A DNA stretch of 64,000 bases. Origin: Dromiciops gliroides. Lineage: Eukaryota > Chordata > Mammalia > Microbiotheria > Microbiotheriidae. The first letter of the stretch is position 1. Each line of letters opens with the position of its first letter. The notes under the pieces were generated by a model, which saw only the letters and a list, made by a program, of their open reading frames with translations, searched no databases and was not told the origin of the DNA. The stretch lies in assembly GCF_019393635.1 (NCBI RefSeq), contig NC_057863.1, positions 2,563,501-2,627,500 on the forward strand, written 5' to 3'. A program made the translations under genes and the position numbers. Positions 10,801 through 21,240 of this stretch are shown in pieces.

Positions 10801-13581
10801 TGGGACGCCTGCACCCAGCCCTGGCCTGGGGAGCCTGGCCTACCTTCCTTGGGGTCCTTGAGGTTCTCCTGGATAAACTGTATGGCTTTCTCTACTTCGG
10901 CACTATCGCACACGTCCAGCTGCACAGTTTTCATCCGCTCACAATTCATAGCGTCCAGCTCTTTGGAGCCTGCTTCTCCCTTGTCCTAGGCACACACACC
11001 AGAAGTCCTGGGTTGGGATGGTGAAATCCCAGCGGAGAAGGGCAGTGGGCAGGGTCAGAAGGTGCCTTCAGTGGGGACTGCGGGACGGCCTGGGGGCAGA
11101 AGGGGAAGGCTTCCCTCAGAGGACCCCCCACCCCAGCCCCAGTTTGAGTCCCATCCCCGCCATGTGGGAGCTGGGAGAGGGCTCAAGAGCCATTGGAATC
11201 TCCACTGCCGTGTCCCTGTGGGTGTTCATCTAGCTCGGAGGCCTCTAGGCAGGGGGACCCCAAAGACAGGTCCCCAAGAATGCCTCCTTCCCTTCAAACG
11301 GCCTCCTCTAGTGAACCCCACTGGTGCCCCAGGCCTCTGCTGGGGGTGCACACGTGGGGCAGGGGCTGAGGCTACAAGAATGGGGACCTCATGAGTTTGT
11401 GGATATCTGTGGGAAGACTGTGGGATCAGGAGTTATGGAACCCAACTGGAATCCTGGCTCCAGGCAAGGCCTCTTCTTCATCCATAAAATAGGGGATCTG
11501 GCCTCTGAGGCCCTTCCAGCTCAGAGGAGCCGGTGACTACAATGGCAGGCCAAGGTAGGCCATGACAGCAGAGTCCCAGTGAGCGCCTCTGCCCCCAAGG
11601 CAGGCGAAGGAGTGGGGTCTGGGGCCCCTCCCGCTCCCCGTCCTGACTAGCCATTTGACCAGCCGCCCAGCCAGCCTGGAGACCCTGCGGACACAGAGCC
11701 TGTGACTGATGGGCAGAGATGGGGAGAGGCCGGGAAAGGGGGACATGGGGGCCGCCCCCACTCAGATGCATCACAAGGCCCTTCCCTACCTTGAGAAGGC
11801 AGCCGGCAAACACCATGAAGCCCCGGGAGTGCAGATGTTTGGCAATGGAGAGGCCGAAGCCCGAGTCACAGCCGGTGACGAGCACAGCCTTACTGCTCTG
11901 CTGTGAGGGAGGCTCAAGCACACAACCCAGGGGTGGTCCATTAGGAAACTGCTCCAGAACCCTGGCATCCCAAAGCCTCTTCCTTAGGCTCCAACCCCTT
12001 AACAACTTCTCCCGCCCCAAAGGAGTCTCCAGACACCATGACTTCAATCGAGACCCTGTTACCGGCCTCAGCGCCAAGGCTGGGACTCTGCTCTGGGCTT
12101 CCCAGCCCGCCCCCAGCAGCCTGAAGGCCGGACATTGGTGAGCATCGGCTGGGGGCTCGGCTCACCTTCTCTCCTTGGGTCCCTTGGGCCTTTTGGCCAG
12201 CTGTGGTGAAAAATGGACTGGAGAGCTCTGGGCTGGGCCTGTGAGGAAGGACACAGCAGTGAGGGGGAGAGGGCCGGGCCCTGAGGATGCTGGGACAGCG
12301 TTCCCTTAGTTCCTCATAACTTGCTCATGGCTTGTGGCCTTGGGAGCCCAGGGCTGAGAGGGCAGGCAGACAGAACCGAGGGCGGACCCAAAGCTGAGAG
12401 CCCTGGGCAGGCTGTCCTGGAGGGCGAGCCAGGCAGGACTGTGTCGACCGAGCCACCCTGGCCTGGAGCTGATGTCGAATTGGATCAGATGAGATCCCCC
12501 CAAAAGCTGGGGTTCTGTGCGAGTGAATCGTAGAGATGTCTTCTCTCCTCTGACCTCCATGTCTCCAGGCCCCTCCCCCCAACTCTTCTGGGCTTTTTCC
12601 AGCTTGTCCTTCCCTCCACATGGGGTCTGGCCAGGGCAGAGGAAGGGGGACTGTCACCTCCCTCGTCCTGGGATTCTCTTCATGCAGCCCTGGATGACAT
12701 GGCCGACTTTGGCTGAGCTCACGGCCCACCCCAGGGCCCGGATCTTTATCACATCGGCTGCTGCCTAGCCACTCTTCATGCCCCTGATTGTACATACAGG
12801 GCCCCTTTTAAGAGGCAACTGATTGGGTCAGAGGCCAGGGACCTGCCTTCTAATCCTGCCTCCGACACTGCAGAGCGCTGACATTAGGAAGTTCAAACCC
12901 AGTCTCAGACAGCCCCTGTCCCTGGGACCTTGTTAGCTCTGAGACCTTGGGTGAGTCTCTTAACTTCTGCCTGCCTCAGTCTCCTCAACTGTTAAATGGG
13001 GATAATAACAGCACAGGTTGTTGTGCTATTTAAATTATAAGGAGAAGCAGGGGTGGAGACGTGCCCAGGGCTCTCTGAGCCAGGTCACTGCCCATGCCAA
13101 GCCATGTTTCTGGTACCCTGTTCCTCCACCTTGATCTCTTTGGTATCTGGGGTAGCCAAAATCTCCCAATGCCTCCACATTCCTGCATCCTTGGACGTGA
13201 AGGGGAACAGCCCCTGGGATATTTCCACGCCTCCACCACGCCCCCGTGTTAGGCCACATTCCACTGACCAATGACCCTTGTGGCCAGGGACCACAGCAGA
13301 CAAAGGCCAAACAACAGAGTCCTCTGTTAGGTGGGGGTGGGGATGGGGCAGGGGAAGAGTGGATGAAGAAAACTCCCCCCAGCTCATCTCGACTTGGTGC
13401 CTTCTAATGGTGTATCCTGGGGTAAACCCTACTCACTCACCCTAGTTAACTTTCTGGTAAAACTTTCAACAGAGTCGTCCTTTTCCCCACTTCCTTACCT
13501 TTTGATGTTCTCAACATTTCGGAAACCGACGGGGTTCCTGGCCAGACGAGCCAGACACCTGGAGACCTGAGTCGCCAGCAT
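1687..13581 (-). CDS. BDH1: BDH1, D-beta-hydroxybutyrate dehydrogenase, 5' five coding exons (partial gene)
   Basis: Mitochondrial short-chain dehydrogenase that interconverts beta-hydroxybutyrate and acetoacetate with NAD(H); the family enzyme needs phosphatidylcholine at the inner membrane. Coding exons on the minus strand, in gene order: 13581-13499, 12238-12166, 11900-11790, 10985-10844, 1839-1687. They total 562 nt (187 codons), join in frame with no stop, and every junction used is GT-AG. The protein starts [17 protein letters not shown], an Arg-rich amphipathic presequence close to remembered human BDH1 (MLATRLSR). The third exon holds the Rossmann glycine motif TGCDSGFG (about residues 60-67), and the fifth holds the NNAG motif and VNLWG. 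Human BDH1 has 343 residues, so the catalytic Ser/Tyr/Lys segment and C-terminus must lie left of base 1. The intron between the last two exons (9.0 kb) carries a full-length L1. Family assignment is firm; orthology rests on similarity from memory, not an alignment. Confidence 0.9.
2296..2505. repeat. Purine-rich (GAGACA)n / (GA)n / (GT)n low-complexity tract
   Basis: Mixed GA, GT and GAGACAGA repeats. Reading frames across it are repeat artefacts. Confidence 0.95.
2699..2826 (-). repeat. Marsupial tRNA-derived SINE
   Basis: Reverse-oriented copy from poly-T to CAGCTGCCCC. Flanks CTATATCAGACTGC and CTATATCAAACTGC form a 14-bp target-site duplication with one mismatch. Confidence 0.9.
2935..3111 (+). 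repeat. Marsupial tRNA-derived SINE
   Basis: GGGGCAGCTAGGTGGTGCAG head, AACAACAAC-containing tail. Target-site duplication CTACATGTAA on both sides. Confidence 0.9.
3156..3165. repeat. L1 target-site duplication, left copy
   Basis: TAAACCTTAA, identical to 9691-9700 at the other end of the L1. It sits inside the A-rich tail of the older L1 3' fragment upstream. Confidence 0.9.
3728..4810 (+). pseudogene. L1 ORF1 (RNA-binding protein), one internal stop
   Basis: Encodes the L1 ORF1 chaperone that trimerises and coats L1 RNA. The 361-codon frame is interrupted by TAG at 4493-4495 in the sequence AKF*NYQVKEK; reading resumes in the same frame. Lys/Glu-rich N-terminus, a long coiled coil (about residues 60-155) with an exact tandem duplication of three heptads, the RRM-like domain ([16 protein letters not shown], residues about 184-200) and the C-terminal domain ([11 protein letters not shown]). 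The stop would truncate the protein after the RRM and before the C-terminal RNA-binding domain. Confidence 0.9.
5394..9228 (+). pseudogene. L1 ORF2 (endonuclease-reverse transcriptase), one frameshift
   Basis: About 1,278 codons. The N-terminal apurinic/apyrimidinic-type endonuclease ([32 protein letters not shown]) is followed by reverse transcriptase ([54 protein letters not shown] at about 7486-7509). The first 899 codons run 5394-8093. At about 8071 an extra A, relative to the second L1 copy here, shifts the frame, and the remainder including the Cys-rich C-terminal segment (CWWSC) continues 8074-9228. The start codon is the first ATG after the purine-rich spacer; true start within a few codons is uncertain. 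Confidence 0.92.
9485..9555. repeat. (TA)n/(TG)n microsatellite in L1 3' UTR
   Basis: TGTATATATA-type repeat between the TTATTATG and ACCTATATCAGA segments of the 3' UTR. The second L1 copy has the same feature at 29333-29382, so it is part of the element. Confidence 0.95.
9691..9700. repeat. L1 target-site duplication, right copy
   Basis: TAAACCTTAA, following the A-rich tail of the L1 and identical to 3156-3165. Confidence 0.9.
10256..10411 (-). repeat. Marsupial tRNA-derived SINE
   Basis: Poly-T then GCAGGGCAATG... to GCCACCTAGATGCCC. Target-site duplication GGTGTATTG at 10247-10255 and 10412-10420. Confidence 0.92.
10844..10985 (-). CDS. BDH1: BDH1 coding exon 4
   Basis: 142 nt on the minus strand, phase 0 to 1, acceptor GTGCCTAG, donor GTAGGC. 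Encodes [19 protein letters not shown], then [17 protein letters not shown] and ENLKDPKE. It corresponds to the second beta-alpha units of the Rossmann fold; TVQLDVC carries the conserved SDR Asp that contacts the adenine. It joins in frame to the fifth exon to give [12 protein letters not shown]. Confidence 0.93.
11790..11900 (-). CDS. BDH1: BDH1 coding exon 3 (NAD-binding glycine motif)
   Basis: 111 nt, phase 0 to 0, acceptor CCCTCACAG, donor GTAGGG on the minus strand. The 37 residues include [15 protein letters not shown], the SDR TGxxxGxG cofactor loop, followed by [18 protein letters not shown]. This is nearly identical to remembered mammalian BDH1. An alternative acceptor three bases downstream (CAGCAG tandem acceptor) would remove one Gln. 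Confidence 0.93.
12166..12238 (-). CDS. BDH1: BDH1 coding exon 2 (presequence/linker)
   Basis: 73 nt on the minus strand, acceptor CTCACAG, donor GTGAGC. It enters in phase 2 and leaves in phase 0, exactly restoring the frame into the next exon. It encodes a poorly conserved linker containing [18 protein letters not shown]. The segment corresponds in position to the variable human stretch before SKAVLVTG. It is recognised mainly by phase and position rather than conservation, so it is less certain than its neighbours. Confidence 0.75.
12820..13040 (+). repeat. MIR-like CORE-SINE fragment (BDH1 intron)
   Basis: CTTGGGTGAGTCTCTTAACT, then CCTCAGTCTCCTCAACTGTT and AAATGGGGATAATAACAG is the MIR core signature. 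Confidence 0.75.
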
Positions 13582-13624
13582 TGTCAGGACTCCCGAGAAG
13601 CTAAACCTCAAACTTCTATCAGCT
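13499..13624 (-). CDS. BDH1: BDH1 first coding exon (5' UTR plus mitochondrial presequence)
   Basis: Read on the minus strand, acceptor TCTCTGTTCCAG precedes 13624 and donor GTAAGG follows 13499. The start codon is 13581-13579, preceded by 43 nt of untranslated exon, so at least one further noncoding exon must lie upstream (to the right). It encodes 27 residues plus two bases (phase 2): seven Arg/Lys and no acidic residue until Glu25, as expected for a matrix-targeting helix. The start matches the N-terminus of human BDH1 (M-L-A-T). Confidence 0.88.
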
Positions 13625-13782
13625 CTGGAACAGAGAAGAGAGGGCGTCGGCACTAGCTGCATGATTCCCCAAGCCTGTTAGACATTGGGCAAGGTCAGCT
13701 TCCTCTGGGCCATCGCAACCATTTCCCAATAGGCCTCCCCCAATGAAGCCTCTTTGGAAACAAAGAATGAAGATTAAGCAAA

Positions 13783-13815
13783 ACCAGTCAGTCAGTGTCA
13801 GTCAGTCAGTCAGTC
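13783..13815. repeat. (CAGT)n short tandem repeat
   Basis: CAGTCAGTCAGT with one interruption, directly followed by an AACAAATCAACATTTTTTGT then TAAGCACTCG segment typical of an interspersed repeat end. Confidence 0.85.
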
Positions 13816-14584
13816 AACAAATCAACATTTTTTGTTAAGCACTCGCTGTGTGTGCTAGGCACTTCAGATACAAAGAAAGGTACAAACATACCCCTTGCCT
13901 TCAAGGAGCCCCCATTCCAGTGTCCATATGAGGTGCATAAAGACTTGGGGGGGGATCTCCCGGGAAAGAAGGCTCCCCTAGCGGTGGGGGGAGAGGAGGA
14001 GAGGAGAACTAGGAAACACTTCCTACAAAACCTTCAATCTCACGACCAACAAAAGCACCTCAGCCACCTTTGCCCCTTTGGATCGGAGAGGCCCCGCCTC
14101 TGCTGGGAGGGAGGTGTGCCCTGGTCTTTGCCTTGTCTAAGATGCACAGCAGACACTCCGTGACTTCCTCCTGCTTAAGTTCTGTTGATGCTGCAGCACC
14201 TGGGAGGAGGGGGAGTCTCCCCACCTTCCTCTGGATCCTCTGAGCTCTCAGGCCACTCTGGATCTCATTTCTGCCTTGGTTTTTCTGTCACCTTCATTTC
14301 CAAAGCTGCCTCCATCTTCCCCCCGCCCCGTGAAGCAAAGAATCAAAAAGAGAGGAACCAAACTATTGGCCATCTCTTGCAGCATCGGCAGTACTCCACA
14401 TGCACAGGCCCCCACCTCTGGGTTTTCTTGACCCTTTGGGACCACATTTGGTTGGTGTCTTGGCGGTGTCACTGTTGAAGGGTTTTCTGTTTAGTCAGCT
14501 TGACTTTATCTCTTCATCACTTAAGCTTGGAGCTTAACGTGTTGTATGTGCTTAATGAATGCCTCTTGACTTGTGGTCATGGTG

Positions 14585-14985
14585 CCAATCCTGTTTTCTA
14601 TGTTCTATTTACCTCACTCTACATCGGTTCAGGAAGATCTTCTATTTCTCATATTTGTCATTTCTTATTTCATCACATCCACATGTTACAACTTGGTCAG
14701 CCTCCCCCAATTCATGGGCAGTTATTTTCTTCCTAAATCTAAGTTACCACCAAAAGGCAATGCTGCCATAAGTATTGGGGGGGGGGGCGGCAGCTGGGTG
14801 GCACAGTGGATAGAGCACTGTCTCTGGATTCAGGAGGACCTAAGTTAAAATCCGGCCTCAGACACTTGACACTTACTAGCTGTGTGACCCTGGGAAAGTC
14901 ACTTAACCCTCATTGCCCCACCAAAAAAAAAAAAAAAAGAATAATTGCTGATTGTTTTCCAAAATGGTTAGGCCAATCTCAAAAG
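14585..14985 (-). mobile_element. Very old L1 fragment, reverse, split by a SINE
   Basis: CACTCTACATCGGTTCAGGA, then CCCAATTCATGGGCAG and, beyond the SINE, TTTCCAAAATGGTTAGGCCA resemble reversed L1 ORF2 sequence. Confidence 0.6.
14785..14940 (+). repeat. Marsupial tRNA-derived SINE
   Basis: CGGCAGCTGGGTGGCACAG head to a 16-A tail. It splits an old reverse-oriented L1 fragment. Confidence 0.9.
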
Positions 14986-15599
14986 GTTTTGTAGATCTGT
15001 GCTCAGGATCCAGTTTCATGAAGTGCAAGGGTCACCTCCTAAGGCCAGGATTTGGCAGGCCAGGAAAACTGTGGCCCAGGGAAGTCTGATGGCTTCATCA
15101 CCTTTCATGCCCTCCCTCTTGGGTATCCAAGGCACTGAGGGAGAGAACCCTAGAAGCAAGGGGGAAGGAGGGGTACTCGTCAAGACCCCAAAGGCCCCGG
15201 AGGTCTTAGTGTCAGCACCCTGAACAGAGAGCTCCTCTAGTGCGGGCAGGGAGCAAGGCCCTTGGCATGCTGGGGGCCTACCTGTTTCAGGCTTAGCCTC
15301 TGGCTACAATAACTGAGGTAAGACCAGGTGGGAATAACCAGGGAGATGGCCACACCCTCCAAAGTGGAATTGTGGCTTCATTGCCTGACAGAGAGGGTGT
15401 CCAGGTTCCCACCAGAAAGAGGATGCTGATGCCCATTCCTTTCCTTTGCCCATAAGAAAAAAACCTGTCACGTGGAAGTGAGATCTGCTTGTGCCCTAGA
15501 GGAGGCAAGGGGAAGCTGGCCTCTGCCCAAACACCCAGCAGTCCTTGCTCTGGGCTCTCCAAGGCAGGAAGGCACGTTCAATACTGTGTCCAGACTGTT

Positions 15600-15800
15600 C
15601 TTTACAATAATAATAATAATAACCTTCATATAGTGCCTTAAGGTTTTCTCATTTTATCCTCATAACAACCCTGGTGCTATTATTAGCCTCATTTTATTGG
15701 AGAGGAAACTGAGGCAGAGAGAGGTTTAAGTGACTAGCTCAGGGTCACACAGTTAACAAGTGTATGAAGATACATTGGAACTCAGATGTTGCTATTTCCA
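15600..15800 (-). repeat. MIR-like fragment, reverse
   Basis: Contains CATTTTATTGGAGAGGAAAC, TGAGGCAGAGAGAGGTTTAA and GGGTCACACAGTTAACAAG, the reverse complement of the MIR core. It is preceded by a short (AAT)n run. Confidence 0.7.
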
Positions 15801-15819
15801 GGCTGTTCAATTTATCCAC

Positions 15820-16370
15820 TATGTGCCAACTCTATGCTAAGCACTAGGGGGATGGGGGAGGGGATAAAAAAACAAAACAAAACAGTCCCTACCTCCAAGA
15901 CCGCTCCCAGTCTAATGGGGGAGATAACATGCAAACAAGTCTGAACAATCAAAGTCTAGACAGGATAAATGAGAGATTAACCCAGAGAGAAAACACGAGA
16001 GAAGGTACTAGCATTAAATGGGACCGGGGCAAGCTTCTTGTTGAAGGTGGGAAGTCAGGACATCCAGGAGGGAGAGCATTCCAAGCACGGGAAACGGCCA
16101 GTGCAAATGCCTAGAGTCGGGAGATGGGAGTGCCCTGCGCAAGGAACAGTCAGGGAGCCAGGAGACCTAGATCATAGAATACTGGGACGGGGGTATAAGA
16201 AGACTAGAAAAGTACGAAGTGGCCAGGTTAGGGAGGACGCTAAAAGCCAAAGGGGATTTTATATTTGATGCTGGAGGTAACAGGAAACTAGCGGAGTTGA
16301 CTGAGCAGGGTGCGGTGAGGTGGGGGTTACAGGGTCGGAGCCGTATTTTTAGAACGATTCCTCTGCCATC
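15820..16370 (+). repeat. Second copy of the unresolved long repeat
   Basis: Shares with 60440-61540 the order CTAATGGGGGAGATAACATG, AGCATTCCAAGCACGG, GGATTTTATATTTGATGCTG and GAGGTAACAGGAAACTAGCG. It reaches the left edge of the CpG island. Confidence 0.62.
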
Positions 16371-16479
16371 AAAAGACTCCCTTCCCCCACCCCCACCCCC
16401 GCCCCCGGGGCCACTAAACAGCTTCAAACCAGCCACAACCAGACAAGATGAGGAAGAAAGCCCACTAAGGAGGCCCTGA

Positions 16480-18800
16480 GCTCAAGTCCTCTGCGGCCTC
16501 TCCAGCCTTCCCCATTCTTCCTCCCCTCCGAGGTGGTTGGACCGGGTGAGCTCTCCGGTCCCTTCCTGAAGCACATTCTCCAGGCAGGGCCCTGACAGCA
16601 GGGATGCTCTTAAATGCCGTCGGTCTTGTTTTTGTATAAAGCAGACGGCACAGTAGCTGGATTTGAAGCCCGTCCCCCCTCTTCCACCCACAGTCCCCGG
16701 ACAGAGGAAGGCCTGGGAACACTTGGGGGCGGGGGCGCAGTGCGCAGGGAATGGGGAGGGGGGTGTCGGGTCCTGCTTTTCCCGGACGTTCTTGGTTTGG
16801 CTGCGGGGGAGATGGCTCAGCCTCAGCTGATCGTGCACAAAGAAGTCCCACGGGCTCCACTGCGATGCTTACCGCTCCCCGCCCTTCAGTCGAAAGTGAT
16901 GTGGGGGCCGCCGCGCTGGGCAGTCACCAGGCAGCCTCGGAGCCCAGCGCGAGCCACGAGCGCCGTGCTTGCGCTCCTGGAGCCAAAGAACTTCAGGGAC
17001 CAGGGAGCCTCCAGCCTCAACCCATTGGTGGAGCGCGGTCCCCGCCCGCAGCGCCTAGGGGCTTGGCTCAACACTGGACTCGGGTTGGCCGGGAGCCCAG
17101 AGGCTCGGTCCAGCCCACCCCACCCGGACCTGGGTGAGGAAGCCAAGCGCCTCATTACCCTCTGCCTCGTCAGCTGAGTAGGGGCTCCGGTCAAAGTCCA
17201 CGCCGGCAACTCCTGCCTCCTTCCCTCCCTCCCCTGACCCCTCATCCTCCTGGACTTTCTCAACCCTTTCCTCACGTGTCCCCAGATGCCAGAAAGGAGC
17301 GACCGGAAGGGGTGGGGGGCTCCCTCGAGGGTCTTCCCTGGGTCTTGCAATGGACCTCCCCCCCCCCCGCCCCCGGGATCCAAGGACTCTCAGCTCGGTG
17401 TCCGCGTCCCAGAGGCCCGGGCCACAGAAAGGGGCAGCGCACGGGCTGAGCGCCAGACTCCGAAGGGGGAGGCAATGGAGGGGATGGAGGGGATGGAAGG
17501 CTCTCCGCAGGATACCCGGGCGGAGCAGAGAGCCTGACGCAGGAGGAGGAAGGCCACTGCATAGGACAAGAGCTCCTCCCTCCTTAACCTCTTCTCCCAG
17601 CGAAGCAGCGACACCGTCTTTGCAGGGTAGGGAGGGCGGCCGAGGCGGCGGAGGACGCCCTCCCGCTCTGCAGCATCCCTAGCAGATACCAAGGAGGCCC
17701 GTCTCCCGCTCCGGCGCTTAGCCATCTTGGTGTCCAGGGAGGCTTAGGGGCGAAGGCGGAGACGATGGGCCCGCCCGGAAGGACGGGGAGACTGGCTGCC
17801 GCTTCCCCCAGAGAGCCAGCTCGCCTGCTCACGCCGACTCCCTCTCTCTCTTTCTCCCTCCAGGCTCCCGGAGAGCTTCACCTGCAGGATGCAGGTCGCC
17901 AGGATCCGCTCGTAGAGCGAGGCATTGGCTGAGGCGACCGTACGGAGGCGCGCTTACAAATCAGCCTTCCATAAAAGATGACTGGGGCGGGGCGGGACGA
18001 TTCAGAAAAGGGGATGGGGTTGTCTCCTTTCTTCTCACCTAGGAAGTGAGCTCATTCTTCCTCCGGTCCGCTCCCCCCATCCCTGACTCTCTGGCTGTGC
18101 CCAGGTGTGCTCCGCGGGGCCTCCCCCTGCCTAGGAACACCGAGGAAAGGCAGGAGAATTGAGAAGAGCTGAAGGGGGTCCCCGGTGACTGGAGAAGTGC
18201 GGCGCAGGAGGCCGCCCTCAGGCTCCGACATGGCCCGAGGCAGCCAGCTCCAGATGGGAGGGGGAGCGGAGAGACCCCACCCCCTCCAGGGTCTCGCCCG
18301 CCTTTCCAGCGGATGCTGGCATCTGGCTTGCGGCCCCTGCCCACGTCTTTGCCCTCTCCCCCGTCGCAGGCTACTGTTGGCTTGGGCTCAACCTGAAGGC
18401 CCTGCCTATGGGGGAGGGGGGAGGGTTCGTTGCCCACCCTCGCCTTGCCTCTATCTACCTGCCTTTCCTGCCCTTTTCAGTCCTGGGTCCCCAGGTTGGA
18501 GGGACTGAAGGAGCCTGTCCTTCCCTCCTTTTGAAAGGCTCTCACGAGTTTCTGCCTCAGCTCAGCCCTGGCTGGTTGCCTGGACGTGTTGGTGCCCAGC
18601 AGAGGAATAGAAGCGCCTTGAGGGCAGGAGCTATTCGGGGAGTCCTCACTGTCCCGGGTGGAAGTGGCTCCCAGCTCCGAGCCCAGGAGGTTGCCGAGGC
18701 GCGCGGGGGGGGGGGGACTGAGAGTGGGCGGGTCAGGTCCAGGCCCCGGCCTCAGCACCTTCACGCCCCCGCTGCGGACACGCCCTATTCGCCCTTGGGG
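16480..18800. promoter_or_regulatory. CpG island, likely BDH1 promoter and possibly bidirectional
   Basis: This is the only broad stretch in the window dense in both C+G and undepleted CpG dinucleotides, with clusters near 16.65-17.10, 17.35-17.80 and 18.1-18.8 kb. It lies 3-5 kb upstream of the first BDH1 coding exon, where a noncoding first exon is required. A CCAAGATGGC sequence on the minus strand (17730-17721) matches the YY1-type AAGATGGC element often found just downstream of mammalian start sites. The direction of transcription and exact start cannot be set from sequence. The VLCAD-like gene on the other strand also lacks a located first exon, so a shared divergent promoter is possible but unproven. 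Confidence 0.65.
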
Positions 18801-19849
18801 GCCTCAGCTCCTCTCCTGGTCTGGCCTGGCCTCGGGGCTCCAGAGCCCACCTCTCCTCTCCACAAGCAGCCTGGCCAGACCCGCGTGCCATTCTTGGCCA
18901 GTCTCTCCTCCTGCTTCTGCCCCTTAGCTGCCACGTGAACAAAAACGTGCCAGGAAAATGACCAAGGAAGCCAGTCTTGGATTCATCCCACAAACTCTTC
19001 TTGAGCCGAAGGCTTGGGTCTGGGGGAGGGGCGGGAATGGGTCTGACTCTCCGCAAGCTCTGAGCCACACACCTTCCGAATCTGCTGGGGAGGCCCTCGG
19101 GGGCTTCCTCACCGCGGGTCACTTCCTTCCCCTCTCTGGGCCCGCTTCCTCACCTTGTGAAAGCAGCGCTCGGGGTCAGTGGGTGAGCCGGCCCTCCCAA
19201 CTCCTAGTGATAACGCCTCTTTACGAGGTGGCTGGCCCTGCGATAGCCTTGTTGTCCCGCTAACCCGCCTCTGTGTAGCAGCTCACCTAGTCTTGGAGAG
19301 TTGGGGGCACTGAGGGCTGTAACCCACCCTGCGCCAGCCTGCTCACCTGTGTCAGGATCAGGACTTCCCGGCCCCTGCCAGTCTCCATCTCCTCAGTGCC
19401 TGGGATTCCTAAGACCCCGGGCCTTCTCCCAGACCTGCCGGGAGGGGCTGAGGGCTGTGAAGACCTGCCCAGCCCCTCCCAGCAGCCCAGCCCATTTTCG
19501 GAGCGCAGCCACCATGAGACTGTCTTTCTCATATCCAATCTAAGGTTGAGGGTACAGCTCCTGGAAGTCCAAGGGCTTGGAGTCATATCCTACACTCTCC
19601 ATGTCGCTTTGGGCATGTCACCACATCTCTGGGCCTCCCCTGTAAAAGGGGGGAGTTGGGCTGGAGAGCCCCTAGCATCCCTTCCCCTTCTAGGATCCTT
19701 TGCTCTCAAGGAGTTGATAAAATATTGCTTATGTGTGAGGTGCCCTTCGAGGTGCATGAACAATGACTGAGGGCCTGCGCTTCCAGGCGACCAGGGAATG
19801 TAAGACACAGGCACGTAGCTGTCATACTATAAATAAGGGCCTCCCGCCC

Positions 19850-20092
19850 CTGGAGGAGCCATAGTGCATAGAGTTCGAGGCCTGGAGTCCCAGACTCATC
19901 TTCCTAAGTTCAAATCTGGTCTAAGAGAAGTACTAGCTGTGTGTCCCTGGGCAAGTCACTTCACCCTGTCTGGCTGTTTCCTCATCTGTAAAATGAGCCG
20001 GAGAAGTGGCAAACCAATCCAGTTTCTCTGCCAAGAAAACCCCAAATGGGGTCATGGAGAGTTGGACACAATTGAAAATATAAGCACTTAGT
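19850..20092 (+). repeat. Longer SINE family (second type)
   Basis: tRNA-like head, AAGTTCAAATCTGGTC, GGGCAAGTCACTTCACCCTG, then a distinct 3' half: CTGTAAAATGAGCCGGAGAA, CTGCCAAGAAAACCCCAAAT, GGGGTCATGGAGAGTTGGAC and ACAATTGAAAATA. Related copies are at 23245 and 43206. Confidence 0.8.
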
Positions 20093-21009
20093 CCATTAGA
20101 TTGGCCTGAGAGGTTGGGGGAGAGAGGTGTCATTAGTAATGATGGAGATCAAGGGCGGGCTTCATGGAAGAAGTGGCCCCCAAGCTGGGGGTGGTATGGA
20201 CAAACACCAGGAGATGGGAGAAGTCAGAGCCCCTGATCCCAACTCTGTCCTTCATTCCATGGTATCACGAACCTTGTCAACAGGTTAGAGCCAAGGTTCA
20301 GGAGGGTGTCCAAGTCTCTTTCCCGCACTCCAGGAATCAGACTCGCCGGTCCTGTGGCTGGCTCCAAGCAGCTCCAGTCTGGATGGGAGGTCCCCCTCCT
20401 GGCTATGGTGGGAGCCATCGTGGTGCCTAGTGTGGGAGGTCCCTGGGCATGTTGCTTTGCCCTTGTTGGAACGAGCCAAGTTCAGCTGGGTAACTGCTCG
20501 TTTTTCAGTCGTTGGGCTGAGTGAGTCTACTGTTGAGTGAGTGGCCCCAGATTGGGGGGGGGGGGGCACATGCAGTTTCCTCTGCTGTCCACACCTGGTC
20601 AGGTCTGGGGACCCATAGACTAGGGTAGAAGGAGCATCCGCTGTGAGGTGCAGCTGTGGGAGGCTATGCTCCAATGAGGTGCTTGCAAGGGGCAGCAGCA
20701 GAATTTCAGAGGGGCAGAGTCAACCACAAGGTCAAGACTTTGGGGTGTGTGCAAGGACCAGCAGGGAGGCCAGGCCAGCTGTAGGTGGGAAAGGCGCAGG
20801 GAGAGAATGACACCCAAGGCCAAGGGGCCTGCAAGGCCAGCCCAAGGAGGAGGGCACTGATGCCCATAAGCAGAGCTCTCTTCAAATCTTATCAGAGGTC
20901 TTGGTCCTGCACACAGTCGCACTTCCTAATGTTCGCTGAATCGAACACGAAGTGCCCGCTCTGTGCCAGCCCCCACCTAAGCTCCGGAAACACACAGCAA
21001 AAAGAAAAC

Positions 21010-21240
21010 TACTAAGAGCTCGCATTTCTATGCTGCCCCGAGGTTTGCAAAGTCCTTTCCAAATACAATCCCTTTTGATCCTCTCCACAAACCCTGGGAG
21101 GGACGTGCTATTGTTAGTCCCACTTTACAGATGAGGAAACAGGCAACTGGGAGCGATTTGCCCAGTGCCACCCAGCTGAGGCCAGATTTGAACTCGGATC
21201 TTCTTGGCCCCAGGCAGCACAGTGTCGGGTGCACCACGGA
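21010..21240 (-). repeat. MIR-like fragment, reverse
   Basis: Contains AAGTCCTTTCCAAATACAAT, CCCACTTTACAGATGAGGAA and GCCAGATTTGAACTC in MIR order and orientation. Confidence 0.72.

Noticed and set aside
16614..17177. Open frames in the CpG island
   Set aside because: G+C-rich DNA lacks stops by chance; none resembles a known leader or protein on either strand.
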